Of a stretch of DNA of 64,000 bases, positions 52,064-59,680 are shown one piece after another. A program made the position numbers and the translations under genes. The notes beneath the pieces were generated by a model, which saw only the letters and a program-made list of their open reading frames with translations, ran no database searches and was not told the DNA's origin. This stretch comes from a virus, in the IMG/VR virus record IMGVR_UViG_3300045999_008996, positions 1-64,000 of that record. The stretch is one strand, 5' to 3'. The stretch's first letter is position 1. Each line of letters starts with the position of its first letter.

Positions 52064-52980
52064 CAACCCCAATTCTTCACCATTGTAAAGTTGGCATGAG
52101 AGAATGTTTCGCGGTCCACTACTTTGTAAGATCCAAACTTGTTATGAATGACATAACCTTCGTGGAAACTTGACACTCCCCAGAGATAACATTCAATCTC
52201 ATCTTCTTCATGAATGAACAGGAACAAATCGTCTTTGATAGACTTCACCAGTTTCCACAATCTGATGAGGTTCTTGTCACAATCACATTTTTCTGCAATT
52301 TCATCTTCATCCACGTCTCTTTCCTCACGGATGCAGGCATTGATCTCTTTTTTGATTTGTGATGCTTTACGGTCGCTCACAAACTCACATAGAGTGCTCA
52401 TTTGTTTAGCAAACTTACACACATCCTCCAAATCTTCACGATAAGGATTCAGGGACACCGCAGGTTGCACAAACAAGCATTGTTTGGTGCTTGCAAACTT
52501 GCTGGTGATAGGGTGTGCTACCATCTCAGGCAGTCGGTCCCCAGTGTAGTAAGTGTGAGGACAAATAACAATCTCCTGACGCACAATCTCAGGGAACTTA
52601 TAGGTAATAGTATTGGGTTTGAAAGTATCCAACCCACTACCAAAACCAATAAAATCACCCTGATACACTTTCTTAGTGCGAGGCAGGAAATCCAGACAGA
52701 AGATGAGGATTTGTGTTACGTTTGGTTGATGCCCAAAGTGCAGAAAGATGTCATCTTCGGTGTAACACAGGCGAATCTTTTGCTTGTTAAATGCTGCTTT
52801 GGTGCAGACAAAAAACTTACCATTCTCAGGATTAGTGCCCCACACAATAGCAGGAGCACCATCCATCTTTACGCTGATAGTAGAATCAGCGGAGAACCAA
52901 TCAAGAACCGAAAGATCACCATTAAGGATGCTATCTTCGGGGTGTTCAATGTGTTTGTTCTGCATTGGTTGCTTGCTCAT
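52063..52980 (-). CDS. ligase-like nucleotidyltransferase
   Basis: A 305-residue protein with the order of motifs of the polynucleotide ligase/capping superfamily: motif I SVKMDGAP (Lys38 nucleotidyl-lysine candidate), a GDFIGFG segment, motif IV EGYVI (Glu274) and motif V-like GSYKVV (Lys286). There is no OB-fold domain, so it would be a minimal ligase. Cyanophages carry related unnamed proteins. RNA or DNA end joining is inferred. Confidence 0.65.
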   Translation of the reverse strand: MSKQPMQNKHIEHPEDSILNGDLSVLDWFSADSTISVKMDGAPAIVWGTNPENGKFFVCTKAAFNKQKIRLCYTEDDIFLHFGHQPNVTQILIFCLDFLPRTKKVYQGDFIGFGSGLDTFKPNTITYKFPEIVRQEIVICPHTYYTGDRLPEMVAHPITSKFASTKQCLFVQPAVSLNPYREDLEDVCKFAKQMSTLCEFVSDRKASQIKKEINACIREERDVDEDEIAEKCDCDKNLIRLWKLVKSIKDDLFLFIHEEDEIECYLWGVSSFHEGYVIHNKFGSYKVVDRETFSHANFTMVKNWG

Positions 52981-53016
52981 ACTACTGGGACACTTTGGAG
53001 GTGAGTAACTTTAATT
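52981..53016 (-). repeat. 36-bp repeat, copy 10
   Basis: Loop CTCC, with one substitution (CCCAGTAGT). Followed directly by the ATG of the ligase-like gene. Confidence 0.92.
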
Positions 53017-53019
53017 AAG

Positions 53020-53223
53020 TCAAACTTGAACCAGTTTTTGTAGGCGATTGCGAATGTCAAAGATCTCCATATCATCCATATCTACAGAGTCAAGATCTAC
53101 AGGAGCAAACTCCTCAAGATTTACACTTCCATCGGCATAGATAGGTGCATAATACAACTCATCGCCATCTTCTTGCGAGAGAGTGTAAACGCAACCGTGA
53201 CCAGGAACAGTGAGAAAAATCAT
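53020..53223 (-). CDS. small acidic protein, 67 aa
   Basis: MIFLTVPGHGCVYTLSQEDG; acidic centre, helical end. The frame extends to 53241 but MIFLTVPGHG is the more natural start. Function unknown. Confidence 0.68.
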   Translation of the reverse strand: MIFLTVPGHGCVYTLSQEDGDELYYAPIYADGSVNLEEFAPVDLDSVDMDDMEIFDIRNRLQKLVQV

Positions 53224-53253
53224 TGGAGTTTTTAAGAACAAAGGTACAATGAG

Positions 53254-53279
53254 GGAGCACTCATAGAAAGTAGTGCTCC
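53254..53279. other. stem-loop
   Basis: An 8-bp perfect stem GGAGCACT/AGTGCTCC with a 10-base loop between two minus-strand genes. No U-tract follows on either strand, so it may be an attenuator, processing site or RNA-stabilising hairpin. Confidence 0.5.
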
Positions 53280-53291
53280 TGTGCCAATTTA

Positions 53292-53549
53292 TCAGGCAGT
53301 GACTCGCTTACGAGTTTTAGTAACAGCAGCAGGTTGCTCCACTACATCAACAGGAGAAAGTTGTGCTTTACCAAACTCAATCAGCGTATCAACAAATTTC
53401 AGAAACTGAAGAGTTGCAACACGAACTTTCTCACGCCCATCATTCTCATTGAATGAACGAATGAAGAACTGAACCACACCAACAACAATGGCAGCGATGG
53501 TAGCGATGTTCTTCACGAGGGTGTCAACAAACGTCCAGTAAAAAGTCAT
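53292..53549 (-). CDS. small membrane protein, 85 aa
   Basis: MTFYWTFVDTLVKNIATIAA, with one transmembrane helix at about residues 12-32, then a basic amphipathic part and a KTRKRVTA tail. It begins 38 bp after repeat copy 11. Function unknown. Confidence 0.75.
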   Translation of the reverse strand: MTFYWTFVDTLVKNIATIAAIVVGVVQFFIRSFNENDGREKVRVATLQFLKFVDTLIEFGKAQLSPVDVVEQPAAVTKTRKRVTA

Positions 53550-53587
53550 AATTTGGGTTAGAAACTTCAGTGAGGAACGACCCTCAC

Positions 53588-53623
53588 ACTACTAGGACAC
53601 TTTAGAGGTGAGTAACTTTAATT
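53588..53623 (-). repeat. 36-bp repeat, copy 11 (no adjoining ATG)
   Basis: Loop CTCT. The usual ATG is GTG and opens no gene; the next ATG is 38 bp downstream, after a small hairpin GTGAGG/CCTCAC (53570-53587). Shows that the repeat does not need a touching start codon. Confidence 0.92.
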
Positions 53624-53797
53624 CACGGGAAGTTTTGCCATTGACACACCTTTTTTATGGTCAGTGATATACTTTCTGGCAGAACTTTCAGTCCTACAAA
53701 GTTTCTCAAGTTGCTGACCATTGTGAATGATAAGATACTGGTTGCCGTAGGGAATGGCAGCGTATTCATCACGAAACATTGTAAATCCTTCTTTCAT
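53618..53797 (-). CDS. small protein, 59 aa
   Basis: MKEGFTMFRDEYAAIPYGNQ; basic C-terminal half. Its TAA stop lies inside repeat copy 11 and its start overlaps the 176-aa gene by four bases. Function unknown. Confidence 0.66.
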   Translation of the reverse strand: MKEGFTMFRDEYAAIPYGNQYLIIHNGQQLEKLCRTESSARKYITDHKKGVSMAKLPVN

Positions 53798-54324
53798 ACT
53801 AGAAACCTCTTCTCATATTCCAACAAATCTGATGGTGCAGGAATAATGTTGTCATCGTATTCTACAGCATCATTCCACCTTGCACCATTCTTCTGATACA
53901 ATTTGATGCCAAGATGCTTGTATTTGAGATTAGTTGGCACATGAACTTTGTAGTCGATACCATTATTTTCTGTGAGCATACTCAGATTCTTGTTCTCATC
54001 CTTTGTGACTGTAATTGTAGAGCAAGATAACCAAAACAGGTTCTCAAATACATCATAATCTTCCAGGTATTTGTCTGGATTGTCCATAATCATTCGACCG
54101 ATGAATTGTGGCGACAAACAGTGATCGTATGTTCGTTCTTTTGGATTATCTTTTGCTGCTTCACTTATCAGACCAAGATGATTGACCTGAGCACAATCAA
54201 ACACACCAATATAGTACAATCGTGTGATGGGTCGGAAGAAATCAGGGTCGCCCCAGTTTTCTACATTTGCCCGTAGCGAGTTGAATGTAGTTTGACAATA
54301 GGATTTCCAGTTCTTCAAGTTCAT
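53794..54324 (-). CDS. conserved phage protein, 176 aa
   Basis: MNLKNWKSYCQTTFNSLRAN; conserved blocks include WGDPDFFRPITRLYYIGVFD and YDHCLSPQFIGRMIMDNP. The DH...SP block followed by a strand and DENKNL faintly recalls His-Me (HNH) nuclease cores, but the match is too weak to call. It follows the helicase after a terminator and precedes the 59-aa gene. Confidence 0.7.
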   Translation of the reverse strand: MNLKNWKSYCQTTFNSLRANVENWGDPDFFRPITRLYYIGVFDCAQVNHLGLISEAAKDNPKERTYDHCLSPQFIGRMIMDNPDKYLEDYDVFENLFWLSCSTITVTKDENKNLSMLTENNGIDYKVHVPTNLKYKHLGIKLYQKNGARWNDAVEYDDNIIPAPSDLLEYEKRFLV

Positions 54325-54388
54325 TTTGAAAAAAATCGGTGATTTAGTTGCAGTGGATGGGTTCTAGGTCGTTTGCAGTAAAATTGCA

Positions 54389-54413
54389 GAAAAATCAGGG
54401 TTTTGACCCTGAT
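54389..54413 (-). terminator. rho-independent terminator after the helicase
   Basis: Minus strand: an 8-bp perfect stem ATCAGGGT/ACCCTGAT with a 4-base loop, then TTTTTCTG. It ends the helicase transcript. Confidence 0.88.
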
Positions 54414-54437
54414 GAATACATGAGTCTAGAGTGAGAC

Positions 54438-55682
54438 TCACCGCCGCACCACACTGATAGCAGGTTCTCCCTTCTGGAAGATAGTATCAACAACCGACTG
54501 CACAGCGCGAGCGGTGCTGATACCAACCTTGCTGTAGACAGGAATGCAAACAAGACCGAACGATTTGCTATATTGTGCCAGGTTGCCAGGTTCGATACGT
54601 CCATCACGCAAACCTTTGGCATCATCGTGATGCAAACGGATGCAACGTCCGATGGTCTGACTGATACCAATGAAGTCCATATTACGCAGGAACAACACTG
54701 CTTCCAAACCACTCACATTGATACCCTCAGCGAGGATGCTGTGGTGTAGAACAACGAACTTCTTATCGTTATCCTTACCCCAGGCAGATAGGGTATCAAA
54801 GAATACCTCGCGGTTGACCTTGCGTCCATCAATAACTGCACCAGTCTTAGCAGTAATATACATCCAAGAGAAACCACGTTCCTCTAGTTCAGCACAGAAA
54901 TCAGTTTCCGACACCAGCGAAACGATTTGCTTGGTTGCCTTAGAACAAATTAGAATCTTACCGACTTTGTTCTCATCAATCGTTTCCAGCAGATTCTCTG
55001 CATCTCGGTCAAAGTTAGTCTGCTTGCCAGTTACCATAGGGAGTTGCTTGACGATAACTTTAGGAGGCACAATATAACCACCCTCAACCAACTCAGGAGC
55101 AGGAACTTTGCAGATTACCTGACCATAAACAGCAGCATCATTCATCCCAGGTTTGCCAGTGGCAAGGGAATGTTTAGGAGTTGCAGTAAAGAAGTAGCAG
55201 CGACGTGCGTTAGCAGCAAAGTGCTCAGTTGCAGGGAAAAAGTGACGCTGAACACTGTTATGTGCTTCATCAAAGTAAATTGTATCCACATCAACTTCTG
55301 CCACTTGAAGACGCGACAGAGAGTTGTAGGTGGTTACAATCAGGCGATGATTGTCAGCATTTGCATTAACCCAGTTGCGAATCTCACGCGGGCGAGTAGA
55401 AGATTCGTGATGAGTTTCACCACTGTGAATATGAAAAACTTTTGCGTTGGTGATAAACTCCATAAACTCAGCGGAGAGTTGCTCTGCCAGGAGAATACGA
55501 GGGGCAACAACAACAATCGTCTGTGGAGTTTCAGACTGCAACTCACGCAGACAATCATAGATCATCTTGAGAGTCTTACCACCACCAGTAGGAACAATAA
55601 TTTGACCCTTATTATGCTTCGCCATAGCAGCAACACCACGTTCTTGGTGCGGACGGAGTTGGATTTGCATTGGTATCATCAT
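54438..55682 (-). CDS. UvsW-like SF2 DNA helicase
   Basis: A 414-residue superfamily 2 helicase: Walker A PTGGGKT (31-37), Walker B FDEAH (137-141), motif III FTATP (165-169), motif VI QTIGRCIRL (342-350). T4 UvsW (about 500 residues) unwinds branched intermediates and helps switch replication modes; a cyanophage UvsW-type role is likely but type I restriction-like SF2 helicases look similar. MQIQLRPHQERG at residue 5 may be the real start. Confidence 0.85.
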   Translation of the reverse strand: MMIPMQIQLRPHQERGVAAMAKHNKGQIIVPTGGGKTLKMIYDCLRELQSETPQTIVVVAPRILLAEQLSAEFMEFITNAKVFHIHSGETHHESSTRPREIRNWVNANADNHRLIVTTYNSLSRLQVAEVDVDTIYFDEAHNSVQRHFFPATEHFAANARRCYFFTATPKHSLATGKPGMNDAAVYGQVICKVPAPELVEGGYIVPPKVIVKQLPMVTGKQTNFDRDAENLLETIDENKVGKILICSKATKQIVSLVSETDFCAELEERGFSWMYITAKTGAVIDGRKVNREVFFDTLSAWGKDNDKKFVVLHHSILAEGINVSGLEAVLFLRNMDFIGISQTIGRCIRLHHDDAKGLRDGRIEPGNLAQYSKSFGLVCIPVYSKVGISTARAVQSVVDTIFQKGEPAISVVRR

Positions 55683-55720
55683 CTAGTATTAGAGCACTTT
55701 GGAGGTGAGTAACTTTAATT
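55683..55720 (-). repeat. 36-bp repeat, copy 12 (diverged 3' end)
   Basis: The first 25 bases match (loop CTCC), but the end reads CTCTAATACTAGATG instead of TCCTAGTAGTATG. It heads the helicase gene. Confidence 0.85.
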
Positions 55721-55915
55721 CGCGGTCTGTTTATATACCTTCAGTTTATCAATCACACCTTGCATTGTAGCACGATTGTATCCATTCGCAAAGGATGGAC
55801 TTCTCTCAGTTTCGGGATTAGAACTGAAATCAACATTCTTAGCGACATTAACACCCTCTTGAAGAAGGCGAATGACATCATCAAAGACAAAATCAGGGAT
55901 TTGGATGTAATTCAT
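55715..55915 (-). CDS. small protein, 66 aa
   Basis: MNYIQIPDFVFDDVIRLLQE; helical, with a NGYNRATMQGVIDKL end. Frame open to 55954, but MNYIQIPDF is the better start. The upstream terminator implies separate transcription or read-through. Function unknown. Confidence 0.68.
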   Translation of the reverse strand: MNYIQIPDFVFDDVIRLLQEGVNVAKNVDFSSNPETERSPSFANGYNRATMQGVIDKLKVYKQTAN

Positions 55916-55942
55916 TGTTCTCAGTGGTTTGATAAGTAAAGA

Positions 55943-55979
55943 CAAAAATAGCACGCTTAGAGGTCAATCTGAGCGTGCT
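55943..55979 (-). terminator. rho-independent terminator
   Basis: Minus strand: stem AGCACGCT/AGCGTGCT extended by AGA/TCT around a short loop (55950-55979), followed by ATTTTTG. It ends the 51-aa gene. Confidence 0.8.
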
Positions 55980-55991
55980 GGTAGGGTTTAA

Positions 55992-56147
55992 TCAACCACC
56001 AAACATTTCATCAAACAACCAATCACCAGAACGCTCTTTTTCTTCCCAGACTTTGTTAGCGTTCTCAGCAATTATTGCTTGCTCAATCTTCATATCAAGG
56101 GCAGATTTGGTCATGAACCAGTTACCGTTGCGGTCTTGCCAGAGCAT
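55992..56147 (-). CDS. small protein, 51 aa
   Basis: MLWQDRNGNWFMTKSALDMK; helical, acidic end (GDWLFDEMFGG). It begins 20 bp after repeat copy 13 and is followed by a terminator, a one-gene unit. Function unknown. Confidence 0.68.
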   Translation of the reverse strand: MLWQDRNGNWFMTKSALDMKIEQAIIAENANKVWEEKERSGDWLFDEMFGG

Positions 56148-56167
56148 TGCGTGAGTGTTGTGCTTAC

Positions 56168-56203
56168 ACTACTAGGACACTTTGGAGGTGAGTAACTTTA
56201 ATT
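56168..56203 (-). repeat. 36-bp repeat, copy 13 (no adjoining ATG)
   Basis: Loop CTCC. The ATG position is GTG, followed by TAAGCACAACACTCA, a leader shared with copy 15, and the ATG of the 51-aa gene. Confidence 0.92.
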
Positions 56204-56207
56204 GGAG

Positions 56208-56885
56208 TCAACTTCCAGATGCTTGTGCTGCTGCTTTTGCTTTTGCTCTCATTTGAACGGCAACTTTACTGTTCCACTTTCCACCTTTTTCTTCGTATTC
56301 TCTACGCATTTGTGCAAGAATCTCAGTAGCAGACTTCTTAGTCTTTTGTGCTGCTGCTGTTTTCTCTCTGTTTCTTGCAGCATCTCTCTCCTGGCGTGTC
56401 ATAGGAGCACCACTATCAGTTCTCCATTGTCTGCGTGGTGCTGCTGGTTTCTTCTCTTGCTGTGGTTTTGCTTGAGCGATTGCTTGTGATGCAGTCTTTG
56501 GTTGCTCTTTACCACTTTCTTTTGCTTTACGCTCAAGATATGCTTTACGCTGTCTTTCTTTAGCAGTCATTGCAGCACTTCCTTGAGTTCCTGCAGTTCC
56601 TGGTTTCAGTTCTGTTGCACCTTGACCTCTTCCAGGTGCAGGTGCAGAAGAACCTCTTTGCTGACCAACATCTTTGCGTGTTTTGTATGGTCCAACAGGT
56701 TCGGTTCTTCCACCACCAACTGCTCTTACTCTGCGAATTTCAACAGGAGACTTTTTGCGCTCTTTACCTATTCTACCACCAGCACCAGTTTTGATGATGG
56801 AAGCACCACCACCCCAACCAAGTTGACTAGCAGCATCGGCATCAGATGCTTCACAAAGAGACATAAACTGTTGAAATGTACGCAT
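56208..56885 (-). CDS. basic internal head protein candidate, 225 aa
   Basis: The N-terminus MRTFQQFMSLCE has the shape of the T4 capsid-targeting peptide and ends in L-C-E, the gp21 cleavage consensus. The rest is Ala/Gly/Lys/Arg/Gln-rich, mostly disordered with a basic helix near residues 100-130 and 150-210, as expected for a protein packaged with DNA and injected. A TCTAAATA box at 56912-56919 may be a late promoter. T4 internal proteins are short, basic and also non-homologous. Confidence 0.72.
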   Translation of the reverse strand: MRTFQQFMSLCEASDADAASQLGWGGGASIIKTGAGGRIGKERKKSPVEIRRVRAVGGGRTEPVGPYKTRKDVGQQRGSSAPAPGRGQGATELKPGTAGTQGSAAMTAKERQRKAYLERKAKESGKEQPKTASQAIAQAKPQQEKKPAAPRRQWRTDSGAPMTRQERDAARNREKTAAAQKTKKSATEILAQMRREYEEKGGKWNSKVAVQMRAKAKAAAQASGS

Positions 56886-56914
56886 TGGTCTATCTAAACA
56901 CTACTTTTTAGTAT

Positions 56915-57583
56915 TTAGATGTCATCATTGTTCAATTCTTCTACCAATATAATATCTTTATGTTTTTTTCTTTTACCTTTTGCAACCTGATAGATTAGTG
57001 AATCATTATAATTATTTTGTTTACACCAATTATGTAAACCAGTCATCTCTAGTGTTCTACCATCTTCAAATGTAATGATCCAGGTTTTCCATAATCTATT
57101 TGTTTTATGCGTTTCTGTTGGTTTTCTTTGTTTTAATCTGTGTTTTTTCATTTCCTCTGGATTATCCTTTAGTTTTTTCCATCTTTCCGCGTAATATTTT
57201 GAAATCCTTTCTTTGTTTTTTTTGTAGTAATCAGATGCTTTCTTTTTCAATTCATCTTCACTATATTTTTTCGTCACTTTAGATAAATGTCTCTTCTGCT
57301 CTTCAGTCATAACTCTACCTGAAGATCCATCACCACCATCAGTTTTATTATGGAGAATACCAGTTCCTAAATCTTTTCTTCCAAAGACAGCAATCATATA
57401 GATTTCGTGCTTAAATGCTTCTTCTTCAGTAAGATTTTGCTTAAGAAATATTATTTTAGATTTATCTTTAGGAGATTTGGTGTCATTTTTTCTCCTTCTA
57501 TATGCTCGGTTTCCTTTACCTTTACCAATGTAGTAAGGAGTTCTATCCTCACGCAGATAAGCGTAGGTATAATAGTTATTCAT
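56915..57583 (-). CDS. GIY-YIG homing endonuclease
   Basis: A 222-residue Seg-like nuclease: YTYAYLRED (GIY position), YYIGKGKGNRAY (YIG with the catalytic Arg region), HEIYMIAVFG with the metal-binding Glu, then Lys-rich DNA-binding helices and a C-terminal motif that recalls NUMOD-type DNA binding. The Met at 57583 is preferred to 57604 because the late promoter would start RNA at about 57601. More AT-rich than its neighbours, as for a mobile gene. Confidence 0.88.
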   Translation of the reverse strand: MNNYYTYAYLREDRTPYYIGKGKGNRAYRRRKNDTKSPKDKSKIIFLKQNLTEEEAFKHEIYMIAVFGRKDLGTGILHNKTDGGDGSSGRVMTEEQKRHLSKVTKKYSEDELKKKASDYYKKNKERISKYYAERWKKLKDNPEEMKKHRLKQRKPTETHKTNRLWKTWIITFEDGRTLEMTGLHNWCKQNNYNDSLIYQVAKGKRKKHKDIILVEELNNDDI

Positions 57584-57589
57584 TCTTGT

Positions 57590-57670
57590 CTTAAAGAGTC
57601 GCATTTATATTTATATAATAAGAGGGACATTTCTGCCCCTTTTCATTTGCTTTTAGATGCGACTCTTAAG
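57590..57670 (-). promoter_or_regulatory. late promoter nested in a hairpin (GIY-YIG gene)
   Basis: Minus strand: arm CTTAAGAGTCGCAT (57670-57657), then a small hairpin (AGGGGCA/TGTCCCT), TATAAATA (57615-57608), then the pairing arm ATGCGACTCTTTAAG (57604-57590) just before the start. Fourteen pairs with one bulged base. Same plan as at the HNH gene. Confidence 0.75.
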
Positions 57671-57679
57671 CACTAATAT

Positions 57680-57889
57680 TTAGTCTTCATCTTTAAGTTT
57701 ATCTTGGGCGGATTTGCTTACTTTACAAACTCTGTCGGTTGCATAAAATTGTTTCACACGTTCGCGACGAGTAGCAAGAAGCAAATCATACTCTTCTTGC
57801 TGTTGCTTACTAAAAGTGAAATCCTGTCGCCTCCAAGTCTCTTTCAGTTCTTTGATGTAAGGAAGCACGTTAGGGATGTGTTCAGTCAT
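57680..57889 (-). CDS. small conserved cyanophage protein, 69 aa
   Basis: MTEHIPNVLPYIKELKETWR; helical, with QQQEEYDLLLATRRERVKQF and a KVSKSAQDKL end. The GIY-YIG gene has been inserted between it and the 225-aa gene. A GACAGTT/AACTGTC hairpin precedes it (57935-57950). Function unknown. Confidence 0.72.
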   Translation of the reverse strand: MTEHIPNVLPYIKELKETWRRQDFTFSKQQQEEYDLLLATRRERVKQFYATDRVCKVSKSAQDKLKDED

Positions 57890-57948
57890 TGAGTATATTA
57901 AAGGATGAGGGGTCAGTGTGGAGAGTTTAGTGGACAGTTTAGAAACTG

Positions 57949-58083
57949 TCAGTAGTCAATGTTAGACTTAAGATATTCATTCATATTAAAATCATCTTGT
58001 TCTTCAATCAATTCAACAAGATCTTTTTCATTAAAGTCAAATCCAGCGATTTCTTCAATTTGAATGTCGTCGAAGCAGTCCAT
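57949..58083 (-). CDS. small acidic protein, 44 aa
   Basis: MDCFDDIQIEEIAGFDFNEK; strongly acidic and helical (pI very low), resembling a DNA mimic in charge only. It begins 18 bp after repeat copy 14. Function unknown. Confidence 0.66.
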   Translation of the reverse strand: MDCFDDIQIEEIAGFDFNEKDLVELIEEQDDFNMNEYLKSNIDY

Positions 58084-58101
58084 AACTTGTTTGTTGCTTA
58101 C

Positions 58102-58137
58102 ATTACTAGGACACTTTAGAGGTGAGTAACTTTAATT
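58102..58137 (-). repeat. 36-bp repeat, copy 14 (no gene at the adjoining ATG)
   Basis: Loop CTCT, 3' end CTAGTAAT. The ATG formed there is followed at once by TAA; the real gene starts 18 bp on. Confidence 0.9.
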
Positions 58138-58713
58138 GCGACTCATAATTGCTCTCATTTCTCTTCTTTTTTGTGCCTGCTGAGCACTTGCTTCGTGCTC
58201 CATTTCTCTCTGAGCATGTGCTTCTCTTGCTCTTTTTCTTGATAACTGACTTTTTGCAATCAATTTATTATAATAATTGGGTTCCATTGTAGGAGTTTGC
58301 TCAGTCTGCAATTCTCTCTTAATTTCCGATTTTAATGCTTCTCTTTCTCTTTGTGCAGATAATCTTTCTTTCTGTCTTGATTGATAATCGGAAACCTTTT
58401 GTTTTTGTGCTACCATTTGTTTCTTTTGTCTCTGACGAAGTTCTTGTCTTCGCTGTTGCAAATCTTCTGTGATTTTATTAACTGATTTTGCTAACTTTTT
58501 CAATCTCTTTGTTACTGCTTTTCCACCACTACGCTTTACAACTAACTTATCAATTTCTTTCTTTTTTGGTTTACCCAGTGGACCATCATAACTCTGGAGA
58601 GTATAAGAAATATTACCTTCACTATCTTTCTTATAAGTTCCAGGAACTGCATGTGGGGGAGTATCAGGTTTCTTACCTTCGCAGATTTGATAGAACTCTC
58701 TAAATGTCAGCAT
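58132..58713 (-). CDS. basic internal head protein candidate, 193 aa
   Basis: MLTFREFYQICE at the start has the capsid-targeting shape and ends in I-C-E (gp21 consensus). Then a conserved GKPKKKEIDKLVVKRSGG block, and residues 75-193 are a very long Arg/Lys/Gln/Glu coiled coil. A late promoter (AATAAATA) is 20 bp upstream, in keeping with a virion protein among early genes. Likely packaged and injected with DNA; inferred. Confidence 0.75.
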   Translation of the reverse strand: MLTFREFYQICEGKKPDTPPHAVPGTYKKDSEGNISYTLQSYDGPLGKPKKKEIDKLVVKRSGGKAVTKRLKKLAKSVNKITEDLQQRRQELRQRQKKQMVAQKQKVSDYQSRQKERLSAQREREALKSEIKRELQTEQTPTMEPNYYNKLIAKSQLSRKRAREAHAQREMEHEASAQQAQKRREMRAIMSRN

Positions 58714-58732
58714 TTTAATTATACTTTTTGAT

Positions 58733-58740
58733 TATTTATT
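58733..58740 (-). promoter_or_regulatory. probable late promoter (193-aa internal protein)
   Basis: AATAAATA on the minus strand, 20 bp before the ATG; one base from consensus. Confidence 0.55.
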
Positions 58741-58741
58741 T

Positions 58742-59008
58742 CTACTCAAATTCAAGTGCTCTATTTGATACTTTCATAGGTGGAGTTTGATATTCAGGAA
58801 GTGTAGAAGTTTCAACATATACTTCAATCTTAGTCTCTTTGTCCCAATGCCGAATTGCATTGGCGATGATGAAACAGTTAGTAATAAAAATACTCAAAAA
58901 CATCAAAAGGCGGATAAGTGCTACCTTATCCGCTTCTTTATCACATTTACTTGCTTTTTCTCCAAGTGCCTTAGCAAGCAACCGCCAGACAGTTTTGTTC
59001 TTCCTCAT
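58742..59008 (-). CDS. small membrane protein, 88 aa
   Basis: MRKNKTVWRLLAKALGEKAS, a basic amphipathic stretch, then one transmembrane helix at about residues 33-52 and a soluble tail. The cyanophage relatives I know begin at KTVWRLL, so 59008 is used rather than the ATG at 59032. Function unknown. Confidence 0.72.
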   Translation of the reverse strand: MRKNKTVWRLLAKALGEKASKCDKEADKVALIRLLMFLSIFITNCFIIANAIRHWDKETKIEVYVETSTLPEYQTPPMKVSNRALEFE

Positions 59009-59234
59009 AGATTGATTCTCTTGATTTAACATACTTTAAGTGTTTCCAATCTTCTTTGTAACAAACTACAAGCAATCTTTCATTCTTATGAATAGGACAA
59101 CATTCATAGTTTTCTTCATCTTTAGGGCGGACAATGTACTCAATGGTTATGTACTCATCTCCCTTAAAATAAACCCAACCTTCAACACCTTTTGTCCATT
59201 CAACATAATCATTGACTTGTGGTTTGTATGTCAT
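58971..59234 (-). CDS. small conserved cyanophage protein, 87 aa
   Basis: MTYKPQVNDYVEWTKGVEGW, with CCPIHKNERLLVVCY; a beta-barrel-like pattern and three conserved Cys. Frequent in cyanophages next to the YYYECEEF protein upstream. ATGA overlap with that gene. Function unknown. Confidence 0.78.
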   Translation of the reverse strand: MTYKPQVNDYVEWTKGVEGWVYFKGDEYITIEYIVRPKDEENYECCPIHKNERLLVVCYKEDWKHLKYVKSRESIYEEEQNCLAVAC

Positions 59235-59521
59235 ACAAAGAACGCATCTAATGGAGACTGCTTGATAGGCATTGTAGTATAGTTTCGCGTGTCGTTGATA
59301 TTTACACGAGCACCGATGGACTTACTATTGATGGGGAAGAAATACTCTCTGGTTTTGGTATTGTAGAAGGAGTGTATAGTTCTGGTCGGAGCACCATTAT
59401 TATAGACAAACTTGCGAGTGTTGCATAACCAAATACTGACAACATTTCGCTTGAACTCTTCACACTCATAATAGTATCCTTCGGGAGCAGAATAAGGAAG
59501 TGGGGGAACTTCAACAGTCAT
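59231..59521 (-). CDS. small conserved protein, 96 aa
   Basis: MTVEVPPLPYSAPEGYYYEC; beta-rich, with YNTKTREYFFPINSKSIGAR. The ATG overlaps the stop region of the coiled-coil gene (ATGACTGTTGA), which fixes the start although the frame is open further upstream. Function unknown. Confidence 0.75.
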   Translation of the reverse strand: MTVEVPPLPYSAPEGYYYECEEFKRNVVSIWLCNTRKFVYNNGAPTRTIHSFYNTKTREYFFPINSKSIGARVNINDTRNYTTMPIKQSPLDAFFV

Positions 59522-59678
59522 AGAATTTGTCACGCGACATATACTCAATTTGCTTCTGCAGTTGTGAGATTTCGTGTTCTTGTTCTGCAATTTTACTTTG
59601 CAGTTGTTCAATACGTTCTTGATACTGTGTCTTCAAATCAAAAACCATTTTATTGGTGTGAGCAACGTGGTGAGTCAT
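59511..59678 (-). CDS. small coiled-coil protein, 55 aa
   Basis: MTHHVAHTNKMVFDLKTQYQ, then heptads (RIEQLQSKIAEQEHEISQLQ) forming a coiled coil to residue 47. Overlaps the next gene by 11 bases. Function unknown. Confidence 0.7.
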   Translation of the reverse strand: MTHHVAHTNKMVFDLKTQYQERIEQLQSKIAEQEHEISQLQKQIEYMSRDKFYDC

Positions 59679-59680
59679 AA

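Noticed and set aside
53641-53680. Plus-strand TTGACA near 53648
   Set aside because: It lies inside a minus-strand gene and no -10 box is present at 16-18 bp.
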